Assembly (NCBI GenBank): GCA_023055425.1
Contig: JALGPY010000034.1
Coordinates: 1,802,584-1,866,583 of the forward strand
Direction: 5' to 3'
DNA: 64,000 nt
Source of the DNA: Linanthus parryae
Taxonomy: Eukaryota; Streptophyta; Magnoliopsida; Ericales; Polemoniaceae
The translations under genes were made by a program, and so were the position numbers. Below, piece after piece: positions 11,259 through 22,450 of this stretch (position 1 is the first letter of the stretch; each line of letters starts with the position of its first letter). The notes under the pieces were generated by a model. The model was not told the origin of the DNA, searched no databases, and saw only the letters and a list, made by a program, of their open reading frames with translations.

Positions 11259-12548
11259 TTAATTGAGTAGTGCAAGGGTCTCACTGTAGAGGAAGGTGTG
11301 CCTGCCACTGTTTTTCTTCCAGAACTTGTGGGTCTGCTCAGTCTCTGGATCATACAAGTACGAAGAGCTGTTCGGAGCCTTATCCAAGAGTATCAAATCT
11401 TTGTTATCGTTCCTGAAAAATCCTACACCGAACCTAATTGTAAAAGGTGGTTTACAACTGAGCAGTTTAGACCATGAGTGGTTGTTGTCACCACCACAAT
11501 CATTCAACACCCACACATCAACCTCATCAAAGTAAATATGAGAACCAGTGCGCAAATGGGCAAATATTGCAAGAGATCCATTGTAGGCAGTAAGATGATA
11601 GTAATTGTAGACGGGGCTGGATGGCACCTCAATCCTTTTAAAGACCTCGTCATTCATGTTATAACTTAAAATGTACGAATCTTCTCGTTCAAGACTAATA
11701 CCAACCTGATGTCCCTCTGCGAACCTACTACTACGAATGAGAGTTATATGCCAATGAATGTACCCATTCACACATGTGGCGACACGAATAGCACTGCAAT
11801 CACTTGAACCACTTACGCGGATGCGATAAGGGACAGGTATATTCTTCTCCGTCCATGAATTAGTAGCAGTAGAGAACACATTGACCTGCGCCCTAGTCTC
11901 TCTTTCTTCTGTAAGAGTAAATCTAATCTGTGCAACCTTAAAAGCATTTGTGGCTGGATCGAAGCAAAATCCAGAGCCATACCAACTCCCCTTTTTGATA
12001 AAATCCATGTCGGATGAAGCTGGACCCTCCATTGGGGCATCCCCAATTTCCCTAAGCTGTCTAGTGGCAGGGTTCCAAAGAGCATACTTCTGTGGGCGTT
12101 CTGAGAGAGATAAGCAAACTACTCCATTGAAACAGCCCAACATTTCAACATAATCGAGGTGACCATGAAAAGTCAGCTTCTTTGTGATCCCACCCAATCC
12201 GAAACACAGGGTAGTCTTTAGAGGGCTTACAAGAGTTTGATGCCTAATGCGAATATGGTTTTTCTTAGACGAATACAACAAGATGAAAACTTGGTTGTTC
12301 TTCTTAGGGTGGCTGTGCTTATAGTGCATAGTGATAAAGTTAGGAGAGATAATAAGCGAGTACCAGAACTTGGAGACACACTTGAACCGTAAGAGGGATT
12401 TCACCGGCAGTCTCGCGAGGATCTCAAAGATAACATCTTCGGCGAACTCTTTCTTCAATACCTCTCCGTCTTCTTCTTCTTCAGGAGGAGGAAGAGGAGG
12501 AGCACCTGAAGGAACAATAAGAGCTGCTTCTGTGGAGGATGAACCCAT
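11259..12548 (-). CDS. F-box/FBA protein, copy 2 (intact)
   Basis: A single-exon gene of 429 residues, about the usual length for the F-box plus FBA family (At3g23880-like). The start is the ATG at 12548 (MGSSSTEAAL); the frame is open for a few codons upstream but has no ATG there. A proline- and glutamate-rich linker is followed by the F-box at about residues 33-75 (LARLPVKSLLRFKCVSK), then the FBA region: GCFNGVVCLSLSERPQKYAL near 138, NPATRQLREIG near 159 and SGFCFDPATNAFKVAQI near 192. It probably acts in the cytosol or nucleus as a substrate receptor of an SCF (SKP1-CUL1-F-box) ubiquitin ligase; the substrate is unknown. The 5' leader is conserved for only about 110 bp, then joins module A at 12660, so the usual upstream region has been lost or replaced. 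A splice donor lies 4 nt after the stop. Confidence 0.93.
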   Translation of the reverse strand: MGSSSTEAALIVPSGAPPLPPPEEEEDGEVLKKEFAEDVIFEILARLPVKSLLRFKCVSKFWYSLIISPNFITMHYKHSHPKKNNQVFILLYSSKKNHIRIRHQTLVSPLKTTLCFGLGGITKKLTFHGHLDYVEMLGCFNGVVCLSLSERPQKYALWNPATRQLREIGDAPMEGPASSDMDFIKKGSWYGSGFCFDPATNAFKVAQIRFTLTEERETRAQVNVFSTATNSWTEKNIPVPYRIRVSGSSDCSAIRVATCVNGYIHWHITLIRSSRFAEGHQVGISLEREDSYILSYNMNDEVFKRIEVPSSPVYNYYHLTAYNGSLAIFAHLRTGSHIYFDEVDVWVLNDCGGDNNHSWSKLLSCKPPFTIRFGVGFFRNDNKDLILLDKAPNSSSYLYDPETEQTHKFWKKNSGRHTFLYSETLALLN

Positions 12549-12659
12549 ACTCCACCTCAATCACTCTTCGTCTTCGTTCTTCGTCTTCGTCTTTCTTCAA
12601 CAATAGAATCTGTAGAGGAGGAGAGAATCCATAAGCGTCATCTCCTTCAGAGAAGATGC

Positions 12660-13364
12660 ATTTCCTCTACCACCATTGATGAATGTCCTTAAGGTTATAT
12701 AATTCATACTACTTGCACAATCTAAATTCCTATCTGCTTTCGTATAAATATGCATTTACACATATATCCATTTACGTTATCCTAAACAACTATTGTATCT
12801 ACGCAAACAAAATTACTACATCCATTGAGATTCAGCAGGCCAGAAATATCAAGAAAGACAGATAATAAAATAAACAGATTATTTGTGTACTGAGTACAAT
12901 GAATGTGAGAAACACACTTTTGATCGAAAGACCTTCAAACTAACAGTTGTTCCTCTTTGAGTTTGCCCACAGTTCTTTACTCATAAATAAAATCATATCA
13001 GCTATTAGCCTAATACAGTCCATCCAGAATTTTTTTTTTTTTTTTGCAACTACTCGCCTCTTCCAGTTCCATGTACCAGTACCACTAAATGCCAAATCTC
13101 AAGAGAGGCTTAAAAAAATGAGGGATTTCAAAATACAAAATTTTGGAGTGTCTTTGTGAATGCAGTTTCTTGCATATTGGCTGGCTTTTGGCTGATTTTC
13201 TTTTAGGCTTGGCTAATAAGAAGTTCAAATTCGTGGTTTGCAATTGGGAAAAGTCTTTTTTATAAAAAGTAACTATTACCTACTGATATATCGAATAAAA
13301 CAATCACAGAAATCGGACAACTTGAATGCAACAAACAAATAAGGGATGTTGTCTAAAAGAAGCA
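12660..13364. repeat. Module A copy and 3'-flank-like sequence
   Basis: The sequence from 12660 matches the module at 10080 and continues through GAATGTGAGAAACACACTTT (12902) into sequence like 10380-10790. It holds no gene. Its direct fusion to the leader of copy 2 marks a rearrangement breakpoint near 12660. Confidence 0.55.
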
Positions 13365-13830
13365 AATGACTCAAGTTACTCAGGGAGGTGGGGTTAAGGG
13401 ATTCTTGCGGATTTTAAGGTTATTCAGACCTTGCAAGCAAGCAACCAAGTTTGTCATCCTGTTTTTTTTTATGCACCATAATTTTTACATAGAATTTCAA
13501 CAATGGGTGTGGATTAGAAAACATATCAAATTTCTCATGGATCCATAATTAGTTCTTATTTATAAAAAGAGCACAAGTGAAACTGCATAAGACAAGAATA
13601 TGAGGACCTGAAGGAACAACAATAGAAGAAAGAAGCCATACTGGTCTCACCTTTAGAGAAGAAACACTTCCACTGCTACTCTTTCTTTAATCTCTCTTCT
13701 TCGTCTTCGTTTTCAGGAGGAGGAAAGAATCCATAATCGTGGGTCTCCTTCAGAGAAGATGCATTTCCTTCTCTTCCAATTGAGTCGAAACTGCGGTGGT
13801 TAGGGTTTCAAATGCTTCTCTTCAGTGTGA
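13365..13830 (-). pseudogene. Deletion relic of an F-box copy (flanks only)
   Basis: From 13365 to about 13600 the sequence matches the 3' flank of copy 1 (TTGCAAGCAAGCAACCAAG, CACCATAATTTTTACATAG, GGATCCATAATTAG). At about 13604 it switches abruptly to the beginning of an F-box coding region (ACCTGAAGGAACAACAA, the codons for P-E-G-T-T in copies 1 and 2). An ATG equivalent to MDSSS follows at about 13734, with a leader and telo-box at 13800-13808. The stop codon, FBA region and F-box are all missing, so one deletion of roughly 1.2 kb is inferred. Microhomology of a few bases (GAGG) is visible at the join. Confidence 0.7.
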
Positions 13831-14252
13831 CTTCACTCGATCGAAATTGGGATGGATATACCGACTGCGTCCAAGGATAGTTTTCGAGAAATATCCATTT
13901 TCCCCATAGGTTTGAACTTTTACGAATTTGGCCCCTTCATTATTTGATATGTTTGATGACGTGTCACCACTTGGTTGGATAGTTTTGATAATTTGGGTTC
14001 TCAATTTGTCATCAACCAGAAGAGAAATTTTTCAGTGCTCTAATGGTGCTCTACAACAAAATGATTGTTTAAGTGTTGCACTTTCATTGGTATGGTTGTA
14101 GAGCACCATGTGATGCTTTTTTGGAGCACTAAAAAATTGCACCAACCAGAAAGTAGGTTGGTAACATGTCATCTATTTATGGCGTGTCACTTTTTATTCA
14201 AATTAATTCAACCCAAGGGAGACTAATTGGAAGTATTAAACACCATCGTTTC
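13831..14252. other. Relic upstream region, no gene seen
   Basis: Part of it resembles the upstream region of copy 4 (around 22390-22440). An inverted pair around 14035-14110 (GTGCTCTAATGGTGCTCTAC and GTAGAGCACCATGTGATGC) hints at a small hairpin. Nothing else was recognised. Confidence 0.4.
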
Positions 14253-14835
14253 TAGGGATGGCAATGGGTCGGATCAGGATCGGATCAGGCCCAACCCGAT
14301 CCTGATCCGACCACAAGAAATGAGATCCAGATCCGATCCAGATCCGTTCGGATCATCACCGGATTCGGATCAGATCGGATCGGGTTTCATCCAGCTGATC
14401 CAAATCCGATCCGTTGATCCATATAGTACGCAGTCGGATCGGATTCGGATCGGATCCGACTCTAGTTTGCAATAAAATAGAAAATAATAACATAAAAATA
14501 AACACTATTTCTTACGCTAAGTCAAGTTCGTAACTTATAAATCCTAAATAACAAAAGAAATAGTTTTGTAGGTTGGAGTTACTATAGTATTCTTCTTGTA
14601 AGTGTAAGTGGGGAGGTAATTGGGGTATATTTATAAAGCACACATATATGTCGGATCAGATCGGATCGGAACCCGATGGATCTGCCCTCAGATCCAAATC
14701 CAGATCCAAATCCGCTCGGGTCTGGCTTTCCCGATCCAAATCCGATCCATTTTTAATTGGATCGGATTCGGATCCGATTCATTCGGCTCGGATCGCTCGG
14801 ATCTCAGATCGGATCGGACCATATTGCCATCCCTA
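14253..14835. mobile_element. hAT-type MITE, 583 bp, TSD ATCGTTTC
   Basis: A perfect 8-bp target duplication ATCGTTTC (14245-14252 and 14836-14843) flanks inverted ends beginning TAGGGATGGCAAT. Both arms hold arrays of GGATCGGATCC-type words (14265-14460 and 14650-14820), like the subterminal arrays of the larger hAT element but with a different word. No coding capacity is seen, so it is non-autonomous. Confidence 0.9.
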
Positions 14836-14843
14836 ATCGTTTC

Positions 14844-15399
14844 CTCGTTTAATAAATGTATTAAATTTAGTCATGATTCATGAACAACCAAACATAGTAT
14901 TAACTCATACCTGAACTATATTTAGTCAAATCCCAACTGCTAATCTTAGAAAACCAAATATACCTTTCAGGTCTGAATTGTATGGTTAGCATCCTGTGAT
15001 TTCCTTTTGAGAAGTTAAACGTACCTTCCAAAATCACGGGAATGCATATCTAATACAGCAACAGTCAAGTAAACTTTATCCGATAGAAAATCTCCATGTT
15101 CTGACTATTCCAACCCAGAAAACTCTGCGACCTTCCAAGCTCCGGAGTCTAAATCTCATATTCGTGTAATGCAAGATTGCAAACCGGGATATCTCTTTCT
15201 TTCGATACATTATGGGAGGAGATGATCCAACATTAATATTCTATTTTAGTTTGAAGATTTTTCTTTCGAATTTTTGATAAATCGCATTGAAAAAATTGGA
15301 TATGTATCTATTAAAGCAGTAAATACCATTATGATTTCGAAGATGGGGCACCTGGAGCACAAGGCAACAACACTTAAAAGTTGGTTTAAACTCTCCTTG
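14844..15399. other. Intergenic stretch, no gene seen
   Basis: No ORF with recognisable domains or clear transposon termini was found. Confidence 0.5.
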
Positions 15400-16140
15400 G
15401 CAGTGCACCAAGTTCAATCAGAGCTTGGAATAATGCTGCTCACTCGCTAAAAAGAAAGCAACATACACATACAATGTAACTTATTCCGAACACTACAACA
15501 GTTTCAACAGGTTTGAGTGCAAGACAACAACCGAATGTTTAGAACATAAGCGGGAAACAACAGTTTCAGAGTTTCAAGTACACACAGAAACAACTACAAG
15601 CTAATACTGGAGTTTACAAGCTTCACACATCAAAATATCGAAGCTAGATTAGATTTCCCCCGAAGATTCAGAACTGGAGACAGAACAAGGAAATAGCTGG
15701 ACATCGCCGTACCAGAGACATTTACTGAAAAAGCTTCTAAGGATGAATCCACAAACTCCTGCTACATGCTGAAAACATAAAAGAATATGAGCAAAATTAG
15801 TTGGAAGTTACAGAAATGAAGTTGAAATAAGTTAGCAAGAATGGTTCAGAACCAAAGTCTCTCTGTAAGAAAACAGCTAAATCTGTTAAAGTTCACCACC
15901 CACAAGTATCGTATTCGGATTGCATGTTGTGGGCAACGGTGAACTTACAGTTAAAAGCACTGCAGTAATCTTAGTTAGTGGTGCTGCTATCTGCTTCATG
16001 ATCAGACTACAGCTTAAGAATGTATTTGAGGCTAAATGCTTAGGGCAACCATGAATTCAGATACTAAGATGTGAGTGAATTCTTAACTATTTCATTAACT
16101 CAGCTGACAGGGTGCTGCTTTCAGCTGCACGAGCAAAATA
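15400..16140 (-). repeat. Intergenic module B copy 3: putative 3' UTR exon
   Basis: Matches the copies at 6110 and 7980, with the minus-strand acceptor TTATGTTTTCAG (AG at 15769-15770) and the CTGACAGGGTGCTGCTTTCA landmark near 16102. It lies downstream of the F-box fragment at 16405-16793, whose own 3' end is deleted. Confidence 0.5.
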
Positions 16141-16404
16141 CAAATGCAGCATGTTTTCAAGCTAATTTTTAAGAAATTTCCAGGAAAAGCCACACCGAAT
16201 GCAACACAAAAATTAACATTCAAACAGTCCCCAATCACGGCCCAAATCTACAAGTCTCTCTCCAAACAAACATGCCTAGTACCTGAAACAAACTTTTACT
16301 GTCAACTAGATGTATATAGCTTTATGTACCATTACACCGTCATCAAGTTCATCATGTACTTGAAAGTAGTATAAGAAATGCATTTATACTATACTTCACG
16401 TAAT

Positions 16405-16793
16405 TGACATTGATCTGGACCAACCATTGGAGCATCCCCAATTTTCCTAAGCTGTCTAGTGGCAGGGTTCCAGAGGGCATACTTCTGTTGTGGGTGTTCT
16501 GAGAGAGATAAGAAGGCCACTCCATTGAAACAACCCACGATTTGAACATGGTCCATGTGACGGGAAAATGTCATATTTTCAGTGACATCACCGATTCCAA
16601 AAGAGAAGGTATGGTTTTGAGGCCTAACAACAGCATTGCGATTACGGGGAGTAACATTTATCTTAGGCGAATACGACAAAAGAGTGACTGGGTTATTGCG
16701 GTGGCTGTGTGAAGAGTGCAAGGCGATGAAGCTAGGAGAGAGGAGTGTGGGTAAGCAGCTCAAGGAGTAAGAATGTGTGGAGAGCTTCATGAT
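16405..16793 (-). pseudogene. Central fragment of an F-box/FBA gene (copy 3)
   Basis: About 130 codons match the family from the end of the F-box (LLSPSFIALHSSHSHRNN) through SFGIGDVTENMTFS to GCFNGVAFLSLSEHPQ and ALWNPATRQLRKIGDAPM. The F-box core and everything after APMVGP are missing. At the 3' side the homology joins sequence like that around 9050, and at the 5' side it joins unrelated sequence near 16795. The piece is therefore a double-truncated pseudogene. The frame through the surviving part is open, which argues for fairly recent truncation. Confidence 0.8.
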
Positions 16794-17220
16794 TCACAAG
16801 GTCACACCGAAGCAGAACAGTAACTAAATCCAATATTCGGATAGAAGGAAGCTTTTCAAAGTAGATTCTACAATGGTCTTCAAAGCCGACATGACCATAG
16901 ATGTGTTTTTGTTGCACTATCCCAAAAGGAAGGGGAAGTTACTATGTACAATCCCAGACCAGCGGGTAGCTAAGAGTTGGTATAGCAGTGTCACCAACAT
17001 CTAGTGCACCCTTCCTGGTGCCTGACACGGACCACCCTTCCTGGTGCCGTGCCAGGCCAGTCCTGGGGCAGGCTTGGGTAGGTCGGGCCTCATCATAACA
17101 GGTCGGGTCAGTGGGCCTGGCCCCCCTTACACCTCTGGATGATACCTTACAAATACTACTGGCAACAGAGTAATTATTAGGTAAATCAAACAGATTCACT
17201 TTCGAGCAACTTTTACCAAC
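16794..17220. other. Stretch upstream of copy 3 fragment, no gene seen
   Basis: A GC-rich patch at about 17010-17145 (GGCCTGGCCCCCC, GGTCGGGTCAGTGGGCC) looks like one end of a hAT MITE, but a second end and a TSD were not found. The rest is unrecognised. Confidence 0.35.
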
Positions 17221-17870
17221 GTTTTACCAAGTATTATACAAACGGGTTCCAAAAGGTTCAAGTACAGGACAACAAACAGACAGTAGGGAACATAAGCAGG
17301 AAGGCGGAGGAGCACAAGGATTTAAAGTAACACACAGACACAAAGCACAAGTTAATACTACAAAAACTAGCTTTTACACAACAAAAGATCCGGGGCTAGA
17401 TTATATTTTCCCTCCAATGATCAGGCCAAAGCTGGAAGTCACAGTAGCAGCGACAATTCATCAGAGATTGATAGATTGAACGGAAATCTGCAACTCCTGC
17501 ATGCCCCTGACTGAAAACAGTTAATTAAAACAAAATTAGAACGAGATGCTGAAATATAAGTTCTTTTAATATATGGAAATTAAGAACTTTTCTTTTATAA
17601 GTGAAATTAAGAACTTTCATTCGACACTGAAAATGACACAAAAGGAGCGAAATAGGCAAATACATCACCAGAGCAACAACTAAACTAAAAGAACAGTATC
17701 ACTGGAACAGAGACAGGTGGCAGAAGGCCGCCAGAGGTCAAGCTATCTGAAATAAAGTTGAAAGCAGCATATGTATATGTGAGCAAGAATGATTCAGAAC
17801 CCCCACAACCTCAGTAACAACACAGCTATAGGGGTGGTGCTTTCTTTTGCACGAGCAATCATCTACAGTC
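17221..17870 (-). repeat. Intergenic module B copy 4, diverged
   Basis: A more diverged copy of the module. It keeps the minus-strand acceptor ACTGTTTTCAG (AG at 17511-17512) and the GTGCTTTCTTTTGCACGAGC region near 17837. It is the nearest module downstream of the intact gene at 21026-22252, which would make the intron about 3.5 kb. Confidence 0.45.
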
Positions 17871-17879
17871 TACAGTTGC

Positions 17880-20049
17880 ATAATGAAGTCGTAAGGCACC
17901 TGGGTATTATTTGCACAACGTCTGACATTAAGACTCTGCTAATCGTAATTCAATTCCAGATTCACACAAGAAAGTTGTCATTCAAATACTTGTGTCATAT
18001 TCGGACGACGCCTGGGTTATTATAGTAGTCCAGATGACAAAAACTCTGGGTGTTCTTTGGATTCATCTTGTGGAAGTCGCTGAGCAACTTCCAGGCACTC
18101 TGTGCTTATCATATTCTATTTCTGAACCTCCATAGCGAATCTCTGTTCTTCATACTTCATACAATGTTCTGCTCACTTCCTAACCAAACAACTTCGGACA
18201 TATGTCGCAAATCTTCACCAATCATGAATCATCTATCTAAATGACTCCTGTCTACTTCCTGTATAGCCTAAATGGTGTGAAAAGTGGTTGATGGAAACAT
18301 GGGGAAGTCCTTCAATACAATTACTGGATGGTTGATTTCGTCAGAATTGCCATTTGTTACACTTTTGATATAGACTCTAAAAGTCCGGTTCCAATAGAAA
18401 TGCCTCTGTTCCCTTGAAGGCTAATACTAAGTCAGATTGTAAAGGTAATTCTACCATTGATTGGAAGTGATAAATGCACTAGACCCCATTTCTGTTTGTT
18501 TATGGACTTCAGAGTCCATACACATTTGCTTATGGAAACAAGGATTTCTAGATATTTCCTGTCAGTCTGGCTGATGGAGTTGTTACACTAAAAGAAGCCT
18601 TCACTGCAATGACAATATAAATACAACCGCAACTAGCATTCTGAAACACGTGAGTTGTGAGCACTTGAAGAACATCTATCCCAGGAATGTATCCAAAGTT
18701 CCAAAACTTCACTCATGTTCGTTAGATTAATCCTTCATCATGCATATTTATATATTGTGTCCTCCTCGACCAGTCATTTGCTAATACTTTTGACATTGAA
18801 ACGGGTTAAGGCATGGAAGACATATAAGGCTAGAAATCAAATTGCAACTTAAAATCAAATTCAGAATGCAATAAAGAAAGAACAATATGTGGGCTGATGA
18901 GAGAAATGCCAATACAATCAAGAGTCGACTAGGTAAGACACAATATTTGGAAATTTTCGAGGCTTTCTTGCTCTCATCTAAAATCAAGCACTTCCTCTCA
19001 TCCTGACTGAAACTTTAAGTCTTGTTTTTGTTTGTACATCTTATTTATGAAGGACTATGATATTATCATTTTGCACATGTATAGTAATTACACACGTGAG
19101 CATATCTGCTTGATTTTTTCTACTGTTCCTGGACAAGTAACAGAGGGGATGGGGACCTATATTTCCACAAAGAAGTTCATGGTCAACGAGAGAGCAAATA
19201 CAACACTATCAATTGTTTCTTGCCTGTTGCAACGCATTGGAACAAGCAAGTTTCATAAGCCTGCACTTATTTTAGGAGAAATGCTTACATTTCTCACTCC
19301 TTGAGCTCATTTTGCAAGTTAATTTTATAAAGAAATTTGTACCACTAGTTTGGATATTTCTGTCACCGCTGTTCGGTAATTAACTTCTTTTAAAGGAGCA
19401 TCATTTAGTCGAAGCTGCTGGTGATGAAAAAAAAGCAAGTACAGCAAACATGGTACCAAAGGCCTTGTGTTGTTTGCGACATTGTCGTGTGCACTATCAC
19501 TATATAATTCTGGTTTTCGATTGCAAGTTATTTTCTTTTTTATCAATTCACATAGTCTGCAGTTATGAGCTTTTATTTGTGTTCCTCAAATCATTTTTCT
19601 TTTGCTCGACATAAAGTTCTTCTGAATAGGCCCCCAACTGCTAATAATATAAGTAAAGACGGATTATGAACTCTACTTTATGTGCATCATGTAAGACTCT
19701 GGATGATTTTTTCCCATCGCAGATTATATTATTCTCCAGCCAAAATTTTCTTTTGCATCCCCTTTAGCTGCTAGAAGTGAAAACTTTACTTCACAGTTCA
19801 CATAGTGATCTGCTCAGCCAAAAGCTAATCGAAAAGATAATATGGGGGAGAACTATCAAAATCCAGATATGGCATGCTCTTCAAAAAAAAACAATTTCAA
19901 ACCAGGTCATAAGGAGGCCGCAGAATATCAAACGAGTTGATAAATGCATAGAAGCTAGGCAATGATGAGAACACAATACCTACTAAAACCAGCAGCTGAC
20001 AGGCAAAATGCTTACTGTAATCTGAAAAATCAAAGTCCTTGTCGGTTAG
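17880..20049. other. 2.2-kb intergenic stretch, no gene seen
   Basis: No protein domain, RNA gene, TSD-flanked element or long repeat was recognised. Only short ORFs occur, none over 90 codons and none with familiar sequence. It does not match the other intergenic modules. Confidence 0.5.
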
Positions 20050-20960
20050 AAACCATTGTAACTTGGGGTTATTATGGTTGCCCAGAACTTTCTGAGCAAT
20101 CGAGTTCGTGGTAGCTCTATATCGTACGGTTCTACCTATGTCCCTAATCTACTTTTTAAAATTTTCCTACTTAAACAAATACACATGTTAACTTTAGTTC
20201 TTAGTGAAACAGCCATTTTGAAGTGTTGTTGATAGTCATCATTTTATACACAACCCTGCAATATTAATTGGTCATCGTGTCTTTTGGTTCAACGTCAGGA
20301 TGCACCACAATGTTAACATAAAGTTTCCTCAACGGATTAAACTCGAGTGTCGAAAAAAATTAGCTTCTCTTGGATCCATAATCAGTTCATTTATAAGAGA
20401 GCAAAAGTAAAACTGCATAAGAGAAGTAGGAGCGCACGTGCTTCCTACTAGTACACTAAAACATAGTAAGAACTAGTAGTAAACTGTCAGATACAATAAT
20501 ACATAAAGCAGAATATTTAGTCAAATCAATTTTAGTGAAAACATTTTTTCGTACATGTAGTCTTGAGGGATTCCTGGGGTTATTATGGCTGCTCAGGACT
20601 TGCGAGCTAATTGTAATCTGAGCAATCGAGTGTGGTAGCTCTGTGCCTTGCCTATCTCCCTAATCTACATTTTCAAATTTTCCTACTTAAACAAATACAC
20701 ATGTAACCTTTAGCTCTTAGGGAAACGGCCAATTTGAAGTGTTGTTGATAGTCATCATTTTATACATAACCCTGAAATATTAATTGGTCGTCGTGTCTTT
20801 TTGGTTCATCGTCAGGATGCACCACAGTGTCCACATAAAGTTTCCTCAACGGAGTAAACATGGCTCTAGAAAAATTAAGCTTCTCTTTGATCTATAATCA
20901 GTTCATTTATAAGAAAGCACAAGTAATCTGCATAAGAGGACGGGAACAACCTTTACAAAA
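20050..20960 (-). repeat. Direct duplication of the array 3' flank (2 x about 400 bp)
   Basis: The flank at about 20060-20430 is repeated at about 20575-20945. Shared strings include GGGGTTATTATGG, GAAGTGTTGTTGATAGTCAT and AATATTAATTGGTC. The copies differ by scattered substitutions and small indels. Both lie between the stop codon of copy 4 and its putative downstream exon, lengthening the presumed intron. Confidence 0.75.
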
Positions 20961-21025
20961 CAAAATATGGCTGCACATTTATAGAAAAAACCCATCGCAT
21001 GGAGTATAAGTAGTCCTTTACCTGA

Positions 21026-22252
21026 TTAATTTAGAGATGCAAGGCTCTCACTGTATATGAAGGTTTGCGTTCCGTATACCTCTTTCTCGAACTTCTTGGT
21101 CTCTCCTTTCTCAGGATCGTACAAGTACAAATCGCGGTCCGGTTCCTTACACAAGAGTACCAAATCAACATCATCCTTCTTGAGAAATCCGATAGCAAAT
21201 CTAACCTTGATGGACGCCGGTTTACAAGTCAGTAGTTTATACCAGGAGTGATTGCCACCACCGCAATCATTCAACACCCACACATCACCATCATTACCAG
21301 AACCAGACGAATTATGGACAAATATAGCAAGAGACCCTTCATAAGTTGCAAGATGACAGTAGACAGCGACAGGAGGGAATGGCATCTCAATTCGTTGAAA
21401 CACCTCATCGATCATGTTGTAACTCATAATGTACATATCTTCTACTTTGATGCTTAGAGTGTAAATGTTCCTATCATCCATTGTCGTATTAGTCTGATGC
21501 CGAGCTACATGCCAATGAATGTACCCATTCACGCATGTGGCGCCACGTTTAGAACCCAAACCACAATAAGGAACATGCATACACTTCTCATTCCACGAAT
21601 TAGTTGCAGTAGAAAACACATTGACCTGCGCTCTACCCTCCCCTGATTCTGCACCCATCAACCTAATTTGTGCAATCTTAAAAGCATTGGTGACTGGATC
21701 ATAGCAAAATCCAGAGCCATACCAGCCACCATTACGGAAAAATTCCATTTCGTTTCCATGTGGGCCATCCATAGGAGCACCACCAATTACCCTAAGCTGT
21801 CTAGTGGCAGGGTTCCAAAGTACATAAATCTGTGGGCGTCGTGAGAGAGATAAGCAAACAACTCCATTAAAACAACCCACAATTTCAAATTGGTCAAGGT
21901 GACCACGAAATGCCAATTGCTTTGTGACATGGCCGAATCCGAAAGAGACGGTAGTCATTGGATTCCTAGATCGAGAAGAATTTTTCTTACAGGAATAGAG
22001 CAGAAGAGAGACTTTGTTCTTGTTGTGGCTGTGTGTATAGTGCATGGAGATGAAATTAGGAGAGATTATCAGAGAATACCAGCGCTTGGAGACGCATTTG
22101 AACCGCAAGAGAGATTTCACTGGCAGTCTTGCGAGGATCTCGAGAACATCATCTTCGGCTAACTCTTTCTTCACTCTCCTTGCGCCTTCTTCTTCTTTTT
22201 CTTCAGAGGCTGAGCGAACAACGAGAGCTGTAGAGGAGGAATCCATAGTCAT
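21026..22252 (-). CDS. F-box/FBA protein, copy 4 (intact)
   Basis: A single-exon gene of 408 residues. The first ATG is at 22252 (MTMDSSST); the second, at 22246, matches the MDSSS start of the paralogues and has the better context, so either may be used. The F-box is at about residues 32-74 (LARLPVKSLLRFKCVSKRWY), followed by the FBA signatures GCFNGVVCLSLSRRPQIYVL, NPATRQLRVIG and SGFCYDPVTNAFKIAQI, ending SESLASLN. It probably recruits an unknown substrate to an SCF ubiquitin ligase. A donor-like CAG|GTAAAG lies 4 nt after the stop. The upstream region carries the shared MITE at 22451-22873. Confidence 0.94.
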   Translation of the reverse strand: MTMDSSSTALVVRSASEEKEEEGARRVKKELAEDDVLEILARLPVKSLLRFKCVSKRWYSLIISPNFISMHYTHSHNKNKVSLLLYSCKKNSSRSRNPMTTVSFGFGHVTKQLAFRGHLDQFEIVGCFNGVVCLSLSRRPQIYVLWNPATRQLRVIGGAPMDGPHGNEMEFFRNGGWYGSGFCYDPVTNAFKIAQIRLMGAESGEGRAQVNVFSTATNSWNEKCMHVPYCGLGSKRGATCVNGYIHWHVARHQTNTTMDDRNIYTLSIKVEDMYIMSYNMIDEVFQRIEMPFPPVAVYCHLATYEGSLAIFVHNSSGSGNDGDVWVLNDCGGGNHSWYKLLTCKPASIKVRFAIGFLKKDDVDLVLLCKEPDRDLYLYDPEKGETKKFEKEVYGTQTFIYSESLASLN

Positions 22253-22450
22253 CTCCTTCAGAGAAGACGCATTTCCAGCTGCCGCGAATTTAGGGGTTTA
22301 GGTTTTGCTCTGTACTCAAGTGTGAAATTTACTTGGAATTGGGATTGTCCCGATTATGTACCGTGGAGCTCCATTGGTAGTTTTTCGATAAATATAGATT
22401 TACCCCCTATAAGTTTTCAGTTTAACGAATTCGTCATCTTTTTTTTGTTT

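Noticed and set aside
16942..17199. 85-codon ORF in GC-rich sequence
   Set aside because: Composition-driven, and the GC-rich part resembles one end of a MITE; no homologous copy in the array.
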